A stretch of 64,000 nucleotides of DNA from assembly GCF_026229185.1 (NCBI RefSeq), contig NZ_JAGGJA010000013.1, forward strand, positions 1 through 64,000, given 5' to 3'. The translations under genes were made by a program, and so were the position numbers. Origin of the DNA: Fodinibius salsisoli. Lineage in GTDB: Bacteria > Bacteroidota > Rhodothermia > Balneolales > Balneolaceae. Positions 53,009 to 61,359 of the stretch are shown here, piece by piece; the stretch's first letter is position 1, and each line of letters opens with the position of its first letter. The notes beneath the pieces are model-generated. The model did not search any database and was not told the origin of the DNA. It worked only from the letters and a program-made list of their open reading frames with translations.

Positions 53009-53500
53009 CTATTGATTATCGGTTAACGGGCCGAGCGGACTTTCCTCGCACTCTTCTCGCTTTACATTATAGGTAATATCTGAAATTTTCCACCCTTCCG
53101 CGGTTTTGATAAGCGAAACGAGGTTCGTTCCGCAGTGAGAGAATTTTCCATTGGCGTGTAGATCGTAAGACATCCAGGCCATGGCAATATTTTGGTCTAC
53201 CAAAACCTCTGTATCCCACATGCGCTCCACTACTTCTTGCTTAAAATTACCGATGGCCTGCACAAAAGCCTCATTGTCGCTTAGCGAAATATCTCCACTC
53301 TCACTCACGCGGAACGTATGACCTCCATGGGCAAAAACTGAGGCTGCTTTCGCCGAATCGGCCCCGTCCATCGCATCAAAGAGGGTCTGGACCACATTTA
53401 GAACGGCCTCTTCCGGATTGGTTTCTTGTCCATGTACAGGGATTGCTACTGCAGTAAGCAACAGAATAATAAATGCTGTTGGGTAAAATTTTGCTGTCAT
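53009..53500 (-). CDS. Exported SnoaL/NTF2-like protein
   Basis: 163 aa. Signal peptide 1-24 (ends PVHGQ). The rest has the NTF2/DUF4440 cone fold: EEAVLNVVQTLFDAMDGADSAKAASVFA, then strands FRVSESGDISL, IAMAWMSYDLH and WKISDITYNV. Such exported domains are usually ligand-binding or ketosteroid-isomerase-like of unknown substrate. Operon with DUF456. The upstream DNA is rich in REP-type repeats and a RAYT remnant. Confidence 0.85.
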   Translation of the reverse strand: MTAKFYPTAFIILLLTAVAIPVHGQETNPEEAVLNVVQTLFDAMDGADSAKAASVFAHGGHTFRVSESGDISLSDNEAFVQAIGNFKQEVVERMWDTEVLVDQNIAMAWMSYDLHANGKFSHCGTNLVSLIKTAEGWKISDITYNVKREECEESPLGPLTDNQ

Positions 53501-53543
53501 ATTTTTGATAAATTTTTAGTTTCATAGGGCTTCATGAAACCCC

Positions 53544-53612
53544 TCAGACGGCTGGTTTTGCCGTCCGATGGGTATCTTAATCCGTCTGACCACAAAATCA
53601 GCGGTCGGACGG
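53544..53612. repeat. Two adjacent REP-like hairpins, AAAAYCA-loop family
   Basis: Hairpin 1 (about 53546-53570) in reverse reads GACGGC-AAAACCA-GCCGTC. Hairpin 2 (53582-53612) reads CCGTCTGACC, then acAAAATCAgc, then GGTCGGACGG, a 10-bp stem with one wobble. A third copy is at 57327-57352. The stems differ but the AAAAYCA loop is kept. Confidence 0.7.
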
Positions 53613-53666
53613 ATGAGCATTACAAATTATCCTTTCGGTGGACGAGCAAGCTGCCCTTTTACGTAG

Positions 53667-53750
53667 TTACAAATTTTTCAGGAATTCAGTCTTGCATTAA
53701 CTATACGACCAACCTTCCCATTTAGATACAAAGCCTGCTTTCACAGGATT
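53667..53750 (-). pseudogene. RAYT transposase, 3'-end remnant
   Basis: The minus strand reads NPVKAGFVSKWEGWSYS, stop, CKTEFLKNL, which aligns residue for residue with the C-terminus of the intact RAYT (NPVKAGLVQKWERWPHNYCKSEF). The tyrosine before Cys is replaced by a stop codon. The rest of the gene is missing. It lies beside the AAAAYCA hairpins. Confidence 0.75.
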
Positions 53751-53783
53751 TTCCCTCCTTAAACTTGCCTTCAGCTATGCCTC

Positions 53784-54167
53784 TCAGCCAAATTCATCAA
53801 ACCATTTTTGAGCCGTAAGTTGACTCACTTCTTCAAAATAATCATTGGTGAAATCTCCAGCATCGTTCGTTTCAGATCCCACTTCCCAAAGGTATTTTAT
53901 CAATATGCTGCCTATAGCATGTATTGCCTCATGCCGATCTAATCCTTCTTGCATTAGCCGTTCCAGCGTTTCTTTAACGGGATACTTTTCTCCCTCGGCT
54001 ATCTGATATTCGACCACTGCATGTATGGTAGAGTGGAGGTAAACGTTGGGTATATCGCTTTCGGACTGGGTATGATACGCCAGCACCAGCTCAATTCGTT
54101 CGGACTCATCAAGAGCGATCCATTCCTCAGGATCAGGAGGTTGAAGGGGATTATAGGAGGTAATCAT
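53784..54167 (-). CDS. DUF1841-like protein
   Basis: 127 aa from the ATG at 54167 (an ATG at 54197 extends it by 10 residues; the family typically starts with a YNP stretch, present here as ITSYNPLQPP). It has the DUF1841 core VYLHSTIHAVVEYQIA and LDRHEAIHAIGSILIKYLWEV, with paired histidines. No signal peptide. Function is unknown for the family. It lies between RAYT remnants and is probably an ordinary resident gene of the hut region. Confidence 0.8.
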   Translation of the reverse strand: MITSYNPLQPPDPEEWIALDESERIELVLAYHTQSESDIPNVYLHSTIHAVVEYQIAEGEKYPVKETLERLMQEGLDRHEAIHAIGSILIKYLWEVGSETNDAGDFTNDYFEEVSQLTAQKWFDEFG

Positions 54168-54313
54168 GATGGCTATATTAGGATTAACGTTGCTCACATT
54201 TTTTACAGGACGAATCCCGCCATATCAAACTTCACAATATTCCAGTATCCGAGATCGCCTTTGGTCATCGTTGCTGTTATTTGAATTACTCATTAGCACC
54301 CTCCTTAAAGTAA

Positions 54314-54332
54314 GACAGGCATCCTGCCCGTC
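54314..54332 (+). repeat. REP element, family A
   Basis: gacaggc-ATCCT-gcccgtc. Same loop as other family A copies in the + orientation, but the upstream tetranucleotide is not GTAG. Confidence 0.6.
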
Positions 54333-54342
54333 TGTTGGAACT

Positions 54343-54368
54343 GTGGTCGGACAAGATGTCTAACCTAC
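54343..54368 (-). repeat. REP element, family A, containing the stop codon of a RAYT pseudogene
   Basis: In the minus orientation: GTAG, gttagac, ATCTT, gtccgac. The TAG stop codon of the RAYT pseudogene (54365-54367) is supplied by this element. Confidence 0.75.
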
Positions 54369-54785
54369 ATTAGGCTTTCTCTAAATTCTGATCTACAGTA
54401 AGTATATAACCATTCCTCCCAATAATCTACTAATTTAGCTTTCACCGGATTACTCAGCGTATAGCGAATAGTATTCCCCAGCTCATCCGAATCTTGGATG
54501 ATATGACCATAACTTTCCGACTGCCAGAAAGCCCCTGACCGACCCAAGAGTTTATTGCATTTGCGAGCCGTATATCGTTTAAGTTACGCATGACATCCGT
54601 AATAGGCTTTTCCTTTTTTCATCATTTATTAGATGCTTAAAAATTAAATGCACATGATTAGGCATTATGCAATTCGCATATAAATCATACTCTTTCTTAT
54701 CACTACTGCATGATGAAGGGCTTCTTGAACTATATCATCGGCTTTAAACCATGTTAAACCTATTTTAGCGCTATCGAAAAGGTCT
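54365..54785 (-). pseudogene. RAYT (REP-associated tyrosine transposase), frameshifted and 5'-truncated
   Basis: The upstream part reads YEDLFDSAKIGLTWFKADD, then IVQEALHHA, matching the intact copy (KYEEFLDEGVTGPTWLRRKN). After a frameshift it continues as YDLYANCIMPNHVHLIFKHL (HUH motif kept), then a second shift leads to RSGAFWQSESYGHIIQDSDEL and NTIRYTLSNPVKAKLV to the stop at 54365. The N-terminal third is absent; upstream DNA instead is a family A REP. At least two frameshifts, so non-functional. Confidence 0.85.
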
Positions 54786-54811
54786 TCATACCAACCCCCT
54801 CCGTCGTTTTT

Positions 54812-54838
54812 GTAGGTCGGACAGGATGTCCGGCCTAC
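54812..54838. repeat. REP element, family A, containing the stop codon of the intact RAYT
   Basis: GTAG-gtcggac-AGGAT-gtccggc-CTAC: GTAG at both ends, loop AGGAT (reverse ATCCT). The intact RAYT stop codon (54835-54837) is within the right arm. Confidence 0.85.
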
Positions 54839-55482
54839 GTCGTTTTAAACATTTTTATGAATTCAGATTTACAATAGTTATGTGGCCACCGTTCCCATTT
54901 TTGTACTAAACCTGCTTTAACGGGATTATTCAAAATATAACGAATGGTATTTTCAAGCTCTTCATAATCTCTGATTACCCGGTCGTAGCTTTCCGGCTGC
55001 CAGAAGGTTCCCTTCCTGTTTAAAATTTTATTGCACTTTAACGCCGAATATGACTTTATACTCTGCATTATTTTTGTGATGGGGTAATCATTTCTTGATT
55101 CATCCGGTTCTTTCTGTATATCAAGATGTTTAAATGCAACGTGGACATGATTCGGCATAAGACAATATGCATAAAGATCATACGCTTGACTATCATAAAA
55201 ATGCAGGCTGTCTCGAACAATAGCAGCTATATTTTTTCTCCTAAGCCAAGTTGGTCCTGTTACCCCCTCATCTAAAAACTCTTCGTACTTTTTAAATATC
55301 TTTCGCTGGATAAGAACTTCTAATCCTTCATTAATTTCATCATCAGCATTATTTAATTGTCTTCGGAGGTTTTTCAATCTATTGATAGCACTCCCTGGCA
55401 ATGATCCTTTTAATCTAATAGTTATAAAATGCTCTCCTCCTTCTGGCTGCCAGTGCGGTAGTTTTCGTTTATAAAAAGACAT
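54835..55482 (-). CDS. REP-associated tyrosine transposase (RAYT, TnpA_REP)
   Basis: 215 aa from the ATG at 55482 (the open frame extends 29 codons further into repeat DNA, which is not conserved). A Y1 HUH single-strand nuclease: GEHFITIRLKGSLPG near the start, HUH motif in MPNHVHVAF (HVH at 112-114), and a candidate nucleophile Tyr at about 144 in QSIKSYSALKC. The C-terminus FWQPESYDRVIRDYEELENTIRYILNNPVKAGLV is typical of RAYTs. Known RAYTs cut and join REP hairpins next to a GTAG. REP family A lies both upstream (55491-55559) and across its stop codon. It looks intact and is probably domesticated or recently active. Confidence 0.92.
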   Translation of the reverse strand: MSFYKRKLPHWQPEGGEHFITIRLKGSLPGSAINRLKNLRRQLNNADDEINEGLEVLIQRKIFKKYEEFLDEGVTGPTWLRRKNIAAIVRDSLHFYDSQAYDLYAYCLMPNHVHVAFKHLDIQKEPDESRNDYPITKIMQSIKSYSALKCNKILNRKGTFWQPESYDRVIRDYEELENTIRYILNNPVKAGLVQKWERWPHNYCKSEFIKMFKTT

Positions 55483-55490
55483 AAATGCAG

Positions 55491-55509
55491 GACGGACATC
55501 TTGCCCGTC
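55491..55509 (+). repeat. REP element, family A, upstream of RAYT
   Basis: gacggac-ATCTT-gcccgtc, preceded by gcag rather than GTAG. Lies 8 bp upstream of the RAYT start codon, in the opposite orientation to the downstream copy. Confidence 0.65.
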
Positions 55510-55534
55510 GTTTTCTTTATTAAACTTAAGCTCA

Positions 55535-55559
55535 GTGCCGGGCAGGATGCCCGGCTTAC
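55535..55559 (-). repeat. REP element, family A
   Basis: In the minus orientation: GTAA, gccgggc, ATCCT, gcccggc. Perfect 7-bp stem. It lies between the hutU stop codon (55579) and the RAYT gene. Confidence 0.7.
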
Positions 55560-55578
55560 ACGACACCATTTAACTCCA

Positions 55579-57249
55579 TTATTCTACCATTGGCAGATCT
55601 ACACCGCGCTCTTGGGCTGTTTTGATCGCTTCGTCATAGCCAGCATCCGCGTGACGCATTACACCGCTGCCGGGATCATTCGTCAATACGCGCTCCAGTC
55701 GCTCATCGGCCATCTCCGTGCCATCCGCTACACAGACCATACCTGCATGAATGGAATAGCCGATCCCGACCCCTCCGCCGTGATGCAGGGAAACCCAGCT
55801 GGCCCCACTGGCCGTATTCAACATCGCGTTAAGCAATGGCCAGTCGGCAATGGCATCGGAGCCGTCTTTCATGCCTTCCGTCTCCCGGTTGGGCGAAGCC
55901 ACCGAGCCCGTATCCATGTGATCGCGACCGATAACCAGCGGAGCATCTACTTTTCCCTCTTTGACCAGCCAGTTGAATTTAGCACCCATCTCGGCGCGCT
56001 CCCCGTACTCCAGCCAGCAGATACGCGACGGCAGACCCTGGAACTGCACTTGTTCTTGCGCTTTGTGGATCCACCGGTGCAGCGATTCTTTCTCGGGAAA
56101 GGCCTCCAGTACAGCCTGGTCGGTGGTATAGATGTCCTCTGGATTGCCGGAGAGGGCGGCCCATCGAAACGGACCCGATCCGCGGCAAAAGAGTGGACGA
56201 ATAAAGGCGGGCACAAATCCGGGAAAATTAAACGCCTCTTCCATCCCCCGATGATCGGCTACTTGTCCCCGCAGGTTATTGCCATAATCGAAGGTGACAG
56301 CGCCTTCCTCCTGCATCTTCAGCATAGTTTCTACGTGGATGACCATTGAATCGAGCACATCAGACTGATATCCTTCAGGTTCCGATTCTCTTTTCTGCTT
56401 AGCTTCATCCAGCGTGTAACCCGCCGGAATATATCCCAACTGCAGATCGTGGGCAGAGGTCTGATCCGTCAACACATCCGGGATCACGCCCCTGTCGAGC
56501 ATCTTTGGCAGCAGCTCAGCTACATTCCCCAGCAAGCCAATCGATAACGGCTTACCTTTCTCTTTAGCATCCAGTGCTTTGTCGAGGGCTTCATCCAGGT
56601 TCGTACATTTAATATCACAATAGCCCGTTTCCACGCGCCGGTCGATGCGGCTTTCGTCCACTTCGATGCCGATAAACGCCGCCCCGTTCATAGTGGCAGC
56701 CAACGGTTGCGCCCCCCCCATCCCTCCAAGTCCGGCCGTTACGACCAGCTGACCTTTCAGCGTGCCCTCAAATTTCTGCCGGGCACATTCGGCAAAAGTC
56801 TCATAGGTGCCCTGCAGAATGCCCTGCGTGCCGATGTAGATCCACGAACCAGCGGTCATCTGTCCGTACATGGTGAGCCCCATTTTATCGAGGCGACGAA
56901 ATTCTTCCCAATTGGCCCACTTCGGCACCAGGTGCGCATTGGCAATAAGTACACGCGGGGCTTCTTCATGGGTCCGAAATACCCCTACCGGCTTACCGCT
57001 CTGCACCAGCAGGGTTTCGTCATTTTCCAGGCGTTGCAGCGTCTCCACAATTTTGTGATAGCTCTCCCAATTGCGCGCAGCCTTACCTCCACCGCCATAC
57101 ACAATGAGCTCGTCGGGCTTTTCAGCCACATCGGGATCGAGGTTATTCATCAGCATGCGCAGGGCGGCCTCCTGATGCCAGCCCCTGCAGCTTATTTGCG
57201 TTCCGGTTGGTGCCTTAATGTTCTTAACGACGCCCTTTGCTGTACTCAT
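55579..57249 (-). CDS. hutU: Urocanate hydratase
   Basis: 556 aa, full length. Second step of histidine breakdown, urocanate to imidazolone-propanoate, using a tightly bound NAD+. The family blocks [67 protein letters not shown] and [24 protein letters not shown] are all present. It is 6.3 kb from hutH and separated from it by unrelated plus-strand genes and a REP/RAYT region, so it must have its own promoter. Confidence 0.96.
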   Translation of the reverse strand: MSTAKGVVKNIKAPTGTQISCRGWHQEAALRMLMNNLDPDVAEKPDELIVYGGGGKAARNWESYHKIVETLQRLENDETLLVQSGKPVGVFRTHEEAPRVLIANAHLVPKWANWEEFRRLDKMGLTMYGQMTAGSWIYIGTQGILQGTYETFAECARQKFEGTLKGQLVVTAGLGGMGGAQPLAATMNGAAFIGIEVDESRIDRRVETGYCDIKCTNLDEALDKALDAKEKGKPLSIGLLGNVAELLPKMLDRGVIPDVLTDQTSAHDLQLGYIPAGYTLDEAKQKRESEPEGYQSDVLDSMVIHVETMLKMQEEGAVTFDYGNNLRGQVADHRGMEEAFNFPGFVPAFIRPLFCRGSGPFRWAALSGNPEDIYTTDQAVLEAFPEKESLHRWIHKAQEQVQFQGLPSRICWLEYGERAEMGAKFNWLVKEGKVDAPLVIGRDHMDTGSVASPNRETEGMKDGSDAIADWPLLNAMLNTASGASWVSLHHGGGVGIGYSIHAGMVCVADGTEMADERLERVLTNDPGSGVMRHADAGYDEAIKTAQERGVDLPMVE

Positions 57250-57320
57250 AATCCATAGCCTTTATTTCTGGTTCTTAAATAAGGTAAAAAATTAAATCTT
57301 TATTGCGTATTAACTTTGTC

Positions 57321-57353
57321 AAGCCATCTGACCGCAAAATCAGCGGTTGAACA
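57321..57353 (+). repeat. REP-like hairpin, AAAAYCA-loop family
   Basis: ctgaccgc-AAAATCA-gcggt followed by tgaac: the third copy of the family at 53544-53612. The block tgaccNcaaaatcagcggt is shared almost exactly with 53586-53606. It lies in the hutU / peptide-transporter divergent spacer. Confidence 0.6.
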
Positions 57354-57474
57354 GGTACCCCATACGCTCTACACAGTACGGAAAGTTGCTTCCCTACAGG
57401 CGTTTCATTATCATAGACAGGCATAATTAGCTATATTTTGCCGAATCACACCTCTAACTAATCGAAGAATATAT

Positions 57475-59169
57475 ATGGCAAAGGGACAGTCTGGTGTAAT
57501 GGATGATTCTCAAAAACGCGACTTTTTTGGACATCCCCGGGGATTATCTACCTTATTTTTTACGGAATTCTGGGAACGTTTCAGCTATTACGGCATGCGT
57601 GCCTTGCTGGTGCTTTTTATGACAGCTGAAGCCACTGGAGGTAACCCAGGCTTAGGTCTCGATGTGGGTAAAGCCACCGCCATCTATGGACTTTATACCT
57701 TTTTCGTTTATGTACTCTCCCTCCCGGGTGGTTGGGTTGCCGATAATCTTTGGGGACAGCGAAAGGCTGTTTTTGTCGGGGGATGCATTATTGCCGCCGG
57801 TCACTTTAGCATGGCCATTCCCACTACGCCTTTCTTCTTTTTAGGCTTGGTTTTGATCGTCATCGGTACCGGTCTGCTGAAACCCAACGTAAGTTCTATG
57901 GTTGGTGATTTATACCCTGAAGGGGGTGCCAGTCGTGACGCGGGCTTCTCAATTTTCTACATGGGTATTAATTTTGGTGCTATCCTTGGCCCCTTGCTTT
58001 GTGGCCTGCTGGGCGAAGGGTATAACTGGCACTGGGGATTCTCGCTGGCCGGTATTGGAATGGTTGCCGGACTCTTTACTTATAAAGCCGGAGGAAGGTT
58101 TTTAGGATCAGCAGGACAACTGACGACAGGCGAGAGCGACGAGGTCATTAATAAGCGAAGCAGACGGTTTTACGGCATTACCTCCGTTATTGTTGCTGTC
58201 ATCGTACTCTTTGGTTTCCTGATGAGCTCGGGAGCTATTGAAATCGGCCTGGAGACCCTCGCCACCTATCTGGGATACGCAACGGTCATTATTACCGTAG
58301 TTTTCTTTGGTTATATCATCTTCTTTGGAGGACATACGACAGACGAAAAGAAAAAACTGGGCGTTATTTTCTGGCTGTTTATTTTGGCCGCGCTCTTCTG
58401 GAGTGGGTTCGAGCAGGCGGGCTCATCACTCAACATATTTACCAAAGAGCTTATCGACCGCTCCTTTGGTCCCAGCGGATGGCTTGCTAATTGGGGAGCA
58501 TACGGTATTACTTTTTTAGTGGCCCTCCCTGTCTTCTATGTAATCAACCGTGTATTTAAACGCAAAGAATTATGGAATATGGCCAAGTGGATTGTTGGGC
58601 TGGCTGCCGTGGGGGTACTGGTCCTTATCTATTGGATTCTCCAAAATGTTGGCATTGGATGGCAAACGCCAGCGAGTACACTTCAGCTCATCAATCCAAC
58701 CTTTATTGTGATATTAGCTCCTGTTTTCGGCTGGATGTGGACCTGGCTGGCCTCAAAGAATGCCAATCCTTCCATCCCGGTTAAATTCGGATTGGGTCTG
58801 CTGGGACTGGCTGCCGGCTTCTTTGTCCTTTCCTGGGGAGCGGCCAATGCATCGGCCAGCAATCCTGTTTCAGTCTCCTGGCTTATTGTTACCTACTTTC
58901 TACATACCTGTGGTGAGCTGGCACTGTCTCCGGTGGGACTTTCATCCATGACCAAGCTGGCGCCCGAAAACAGAGTAAGCCAGATGATGGGAATCTGGTT
59001 TGTGGCTGCAGCACTGGGCAACCTCTTTGCCGGATTGGTGGCCGGACAGCTGGAAACCCTGGCCCCCAGCAGCCTTTTCTGGAGTGTAGCCATGATGGTA
59101 GGTGCCGCGGGTATTGTAGGCCTGCTTGCCAGTCCGTTCGTCCGCCGACTCATGGGCGATATAGAGTAA
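57475..59169 (+). CDS. POT/PTR-family proton-coupled peptide transporter
   Basis: 564 aa, about 14 membrane helices. The N-terminal signature FFTEFWERFSYYGMRALLVLFM holds the ExxERFxYY proton-binding motif of the family. Others: GIYxL-like AIYGLYTFFVYVLSLPGGWVADNLWGQRKAV, FSIFYMGINFGAILGPLL (PTR2 signature), and the late ELALSPVGLSSMTKLAPE. It imports di- and tripeptides with protons across the inner membrane. Monocistronic, ended by a hairpin terminator. Confidence 0.95.
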   Translation: MAKGQSGVMDDSQKRDFFGHPRGLSTLFFTEFWERFSYYGMRALLVLFMTAEATGGNPGLGLDVGKATAIYGLYTFFVYVLSLPGGWVADNLWGQRKAVFVGGCIIAAGHFSMAIPTTPFFFLGLVLIVIGTGLLKPNVSSMVGDLYPEGGASRDAGFSIFYMGINFGAILGPLLCGLLGEGYNWHWGFSLAGIGMVAGLFTYKAGGRFLGSAGQLTTGESDEVINKRSRRFYGITSVIVAVIVLFGFLMSSGAIEIGLETLATYLGYATVIITVVFFGYIIFFGGHTTDEKKKLGVIFWLFILAALFWSGFEQAGSSLNIFTKELIDRSFGPSGWLANWGAYGITFLVALPVFYVINRVFKRKELWNMAKWIVGLAAVGVLVLIYWILQNVGIGWQTPASTLQLINPTFIVILAPVFGWMWTWLASKNANPSIPVKFGLGLLGLAAGFFVLSWGAANASASNPVSVSWLIVTYFLHTCGELALSPVGLSSMTKLAPENRVSQMMGIWFVAAALGNLFAGLVAGQLETLAPSSLFWSVAMMVGAAGIVGLLASPFVRRLMGDIE

Positions 59170-59204
59170 AGTTTAGTTTTGAGCTATATGTAAATGGTTA
59201 TTGC

Positions 59205-59258
59205 GGTGTGTTGCCTTTCCCCACAGGGGCAGAGGTAGCACACCTTTTATTCTTTTTG
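59205..59258 (+). terminator. Hairpin terminator after peptide transporter
   Basis: ggtgtg (59205-59210) pairs with cacacc (59239-59244), with inner pairs gcc/ggc and cccc/gggg, followed by tttt and a second T-run. 35 bp past the stop codon. Confidence 0.7.
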
Positions 59259-59453
59259 CCTCCCTCCACCATGCCTCAAGGTGTTATCCCCACCTCAGTG
59301 ATCTTTATTAATCAAAATAGTTATGCTAAGTTGTGTTTTGGCATGGGTGTTCCTGTATTTATCCATTTCAATAATAATGGACACTATTAATCACGGGATT
59401 ATAGCAACGGGAACCCTTTACATTTACTTTATAATAATTCAACAGAGAGCATC

Positions 59454-60755
59454 ATGAATACTCTACATTACGCTTTTTTCTTTGTATTAGCGCTTATTAT
59501 AGTTTCTTGCAGCGATAATGGAACAAGTCCTGACCCCGGCAATGGTAACGGTATATTTCATCTCCATGAAAATGAGGTTACCATCCTGTGTCCTGATGCC
59601 GAACCCGGCCAGAAAGGAACAGTTAATGGAACTGAATATGAAGCGGTTGACAGCACCCTTCTGGAGCAAAAAATAGAAAATGGAGAGGATCTGTCTACCG
59701 TATGCACTTCACTCGTAACGAATATGCCAAGCTTAAGTACAGTAAATGGATCTTATAATCCAGATATAGAATCTTTTAACCAAGATATAAGCAGTTGGGA
59801 TGTGAGCAAAATGACTGATATGAACAGCATGTTTAATGGGGCAAAAAAATTTAACGCTGATATCAGCAGCTGGGATGTAAGTAATGTAACTAATATGAGT
59901 GGTATGTTTGCTGGGGCCTTAAGTTTTAATCAGGATATTAGTGGTTGGGATGTAAGCAACGTAACGGATATGAGTAGCATGTTTGATGTGGCCTCAAGTT
60001 TTAATCAAGATATTAGCGGCTGGAATGTAAACAATGTAACAAATATGAGCTCAATGTTTGCTTACACAGACCATTTTAACGCGGACCTAAGTAACTGGGA
60101 CGTAAGTAACGTAACGAATATGGGCAGTATGTTTTCTGCGGCTACAAGCTTTAATGCTGATATAGGTAGTTGGGACGTAAGCAAAGTAACAAATATGAGC
60201 TATATGTTTTCTGCGGCTACAAACTTTAATAGCGATTTAAGCAGTTGGGACGTAAGCAAGGTCACGCATATGGGTTGGATGTTTGAGGGAGCCTCAAGTT
60301 TTAACCAGGATCTTAGCGACTGGGATGTCAGCAAGGTCACCGCAATGCTCCATATGTTTAGGGGGGCTTCAAGCTTTAATGGCGATATCAACAGCTGGGA
60401 CGTAAGCAATGTTACGGATATGAGCAGCATGTTTGCTGGGGCCTCAAGCTTTAACCAGGATATTAGTGGCTGGGATGTAAGCAAGGTTACTGGCAGCTAT
60501 GATCATACTGCTGAGATCTATGGGTCTGGTATGAGCGGTATGTTTAGGGGAGCCTCAAGCTTTAATCAAGATATTAGTGGCTGGAATGTCAGTAATGTAA
60601 TTGATATGAGATGGATGTTTAAGGGGGCCACAAGCTTTGACCAGGATCTAAGCGGCTGGTGCGTCAGTAATATCAGTGAAGAACCAGAGGATTTTTCAAA
60701 CGAAAGTGCTCTTTCTGATGAGTACCACCCGGTTTGGGGCAGCTGCCCCGAATAG
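59454..60755 (+). CDS. Lipoprotein with twelve DUF285 (BspA-type) repeats
   Basis: 433 aa. Lipobox IVSCS (Cys19) after a short signal; an N-terminal leader (20-100) with TILCPDAEPGQ; then from about residue 108 twelve 25-residue units of the form FNQDISGWDVSNVTNMSSMF, the DUF285/BspA-like leucine-rich-type repeat. Unit 10 has a 12-residue insertion (GSYDHTAEIYGS). A final CVSN/GSCPE pair of cysteines may form a disulfide cap. Such proteins are surface-exposed and mediate adhesion or recognition. The 75-bp DNA repeats are close to each other, so unit number may vary. Repeats at the DNA level have not been homogenised at the ends. Confidence 0.9.
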   Translation: MNTLHYAFFFVLALIIVSCSDNGTSPDPGNGNGIFHLHENEVTILCPDAEPGQKGTVNGTEYEAVDSTLLEQKIENGEDLSTVCTSLVTNMPSLSTVNGSYNPDIESFNQDISSWDVSKMTDMNSMFNGAKKFNADISSWDVSNVTNMSGMFAGALSFNQDISGWDVSNVTDMSSMFDVASSFNQDISGWNVNNVTNMSSMFAYTDHFNADLSNWDVSNVTNMGSMFSAATSFNADIGSWDVSKVTNMSYMFSAATNFNSDLSSWDVSKVTHMGWMFEGASSFNQDLSDWDVSKVTAMLHMFRGASSFNGDINSWDVSNVTDMSSMFAGASSFNQDISGWDVSKVTGSYDHTAEIYGSGMSGMFRGASSFNQDISGWNVSNVIDMRWMFKGATSFDQDLSGWCVSNISEEPEDFSNESALSDEYHPVWGSCPE

Positions 60756-60879
60756 CCTGCGGGGTGACCTTCTCCACTCTTTCACAAGCTGGAACCAAAA
60801 AAGCTCACTGGCTGAGAATCATGAACCCGCTCCGGTCTCGGATGGTATCATCCTTCCACCTACGCCCATGATTCGTTAG

Positions 60880-61170
60880 GCCGGAGGATAACATTTCTTT
60901 CAGTATCCAAGAGACGTAACCGCCGGCATAACGAAAATTTCGCTGGAACAAAGGAGTGGAGGGCAGGCGTATAAAAACTATTGCTGTTTGGATCCACCCC
61001 AAGTGGATGAGTTCAATGGTTTTAGCCGTATCGGAACGACACATCCCACAGAAGCGATATTCAGACAACCTTTCTGATCCTCGTTGCTCCCTGCCCCCCC
61101 CAACACCTTCACAATCCTGACGCCGGAGGCGAACATTCCTTTCGACATTCAAGAGACTTACCTGCCTGCA
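60880..61170. repeat. Pair of 49-bp imperfect direct repeats
   Basis: Both copies run gccggaggNNaacatt...ttc...attcaagagac-type sequence (60880-60928 and 61122-61170; about 80 percent identical by eye), separated by about 190 bp. Function unknown. Confidence 0.5.
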
Positions 61171-61219
61171 CTACCCCAAGTCAGGGCCATGTATAGACCA
61201 AGTCGGCTTCGCGACGGGA

Positions 61220-61283
61220 CCCTGTCGTAGGCTACGACAGGGATATGTCGGGGTCGCGACATGATTACGTCGTAATCTACGAC
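61220..61283. repeat. Cluster of three hairpins with GTCG/CGAC arms
   Basis: ccctgtcgtag / ctacgacaggg (61220-61242, 1-base centre), atgtcg / cgacat (61245-61262), and gtcgta / tacgac (61269-61283). The first and third share GTCGTA...TACGAC arms. Lies between the DUF285 lipoprotein and DUF4469 genes. Confidence 0.6.
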
Positions 61284-61359
61284 AGGATATTGCCCTACCC
61301 TACGACGGCATACGGTCGTGGTTTTAACAGGGCCTATACCAGCCCCTGGCCTTATGAAC

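Larger units (their letters stand above)
60756..61359. other. 604-bp gene-free spacer with repeats
   Basis: No credible gene. Contains a 49-bp imperfect direct repeat (60880-60928 and 61122-61170), and three hairpins at 61220-61283 (listed). Open frames on the minus strand only echo the direct repeat (LLDTERNVILRP against LLNVERNVRLRR). Confidence 0.5.

Noticed and set aside
55501-56349. 282-aa plus-strand open frame
   Set aside because: Antisense to hutU, whose protein is conserved over its full length; no recognisable features.
59754-60700. 75-bp repeats as a CRISPR or satellite array
   Set aside because: They are in-frame DUF285 units in a lipoprotein gene.
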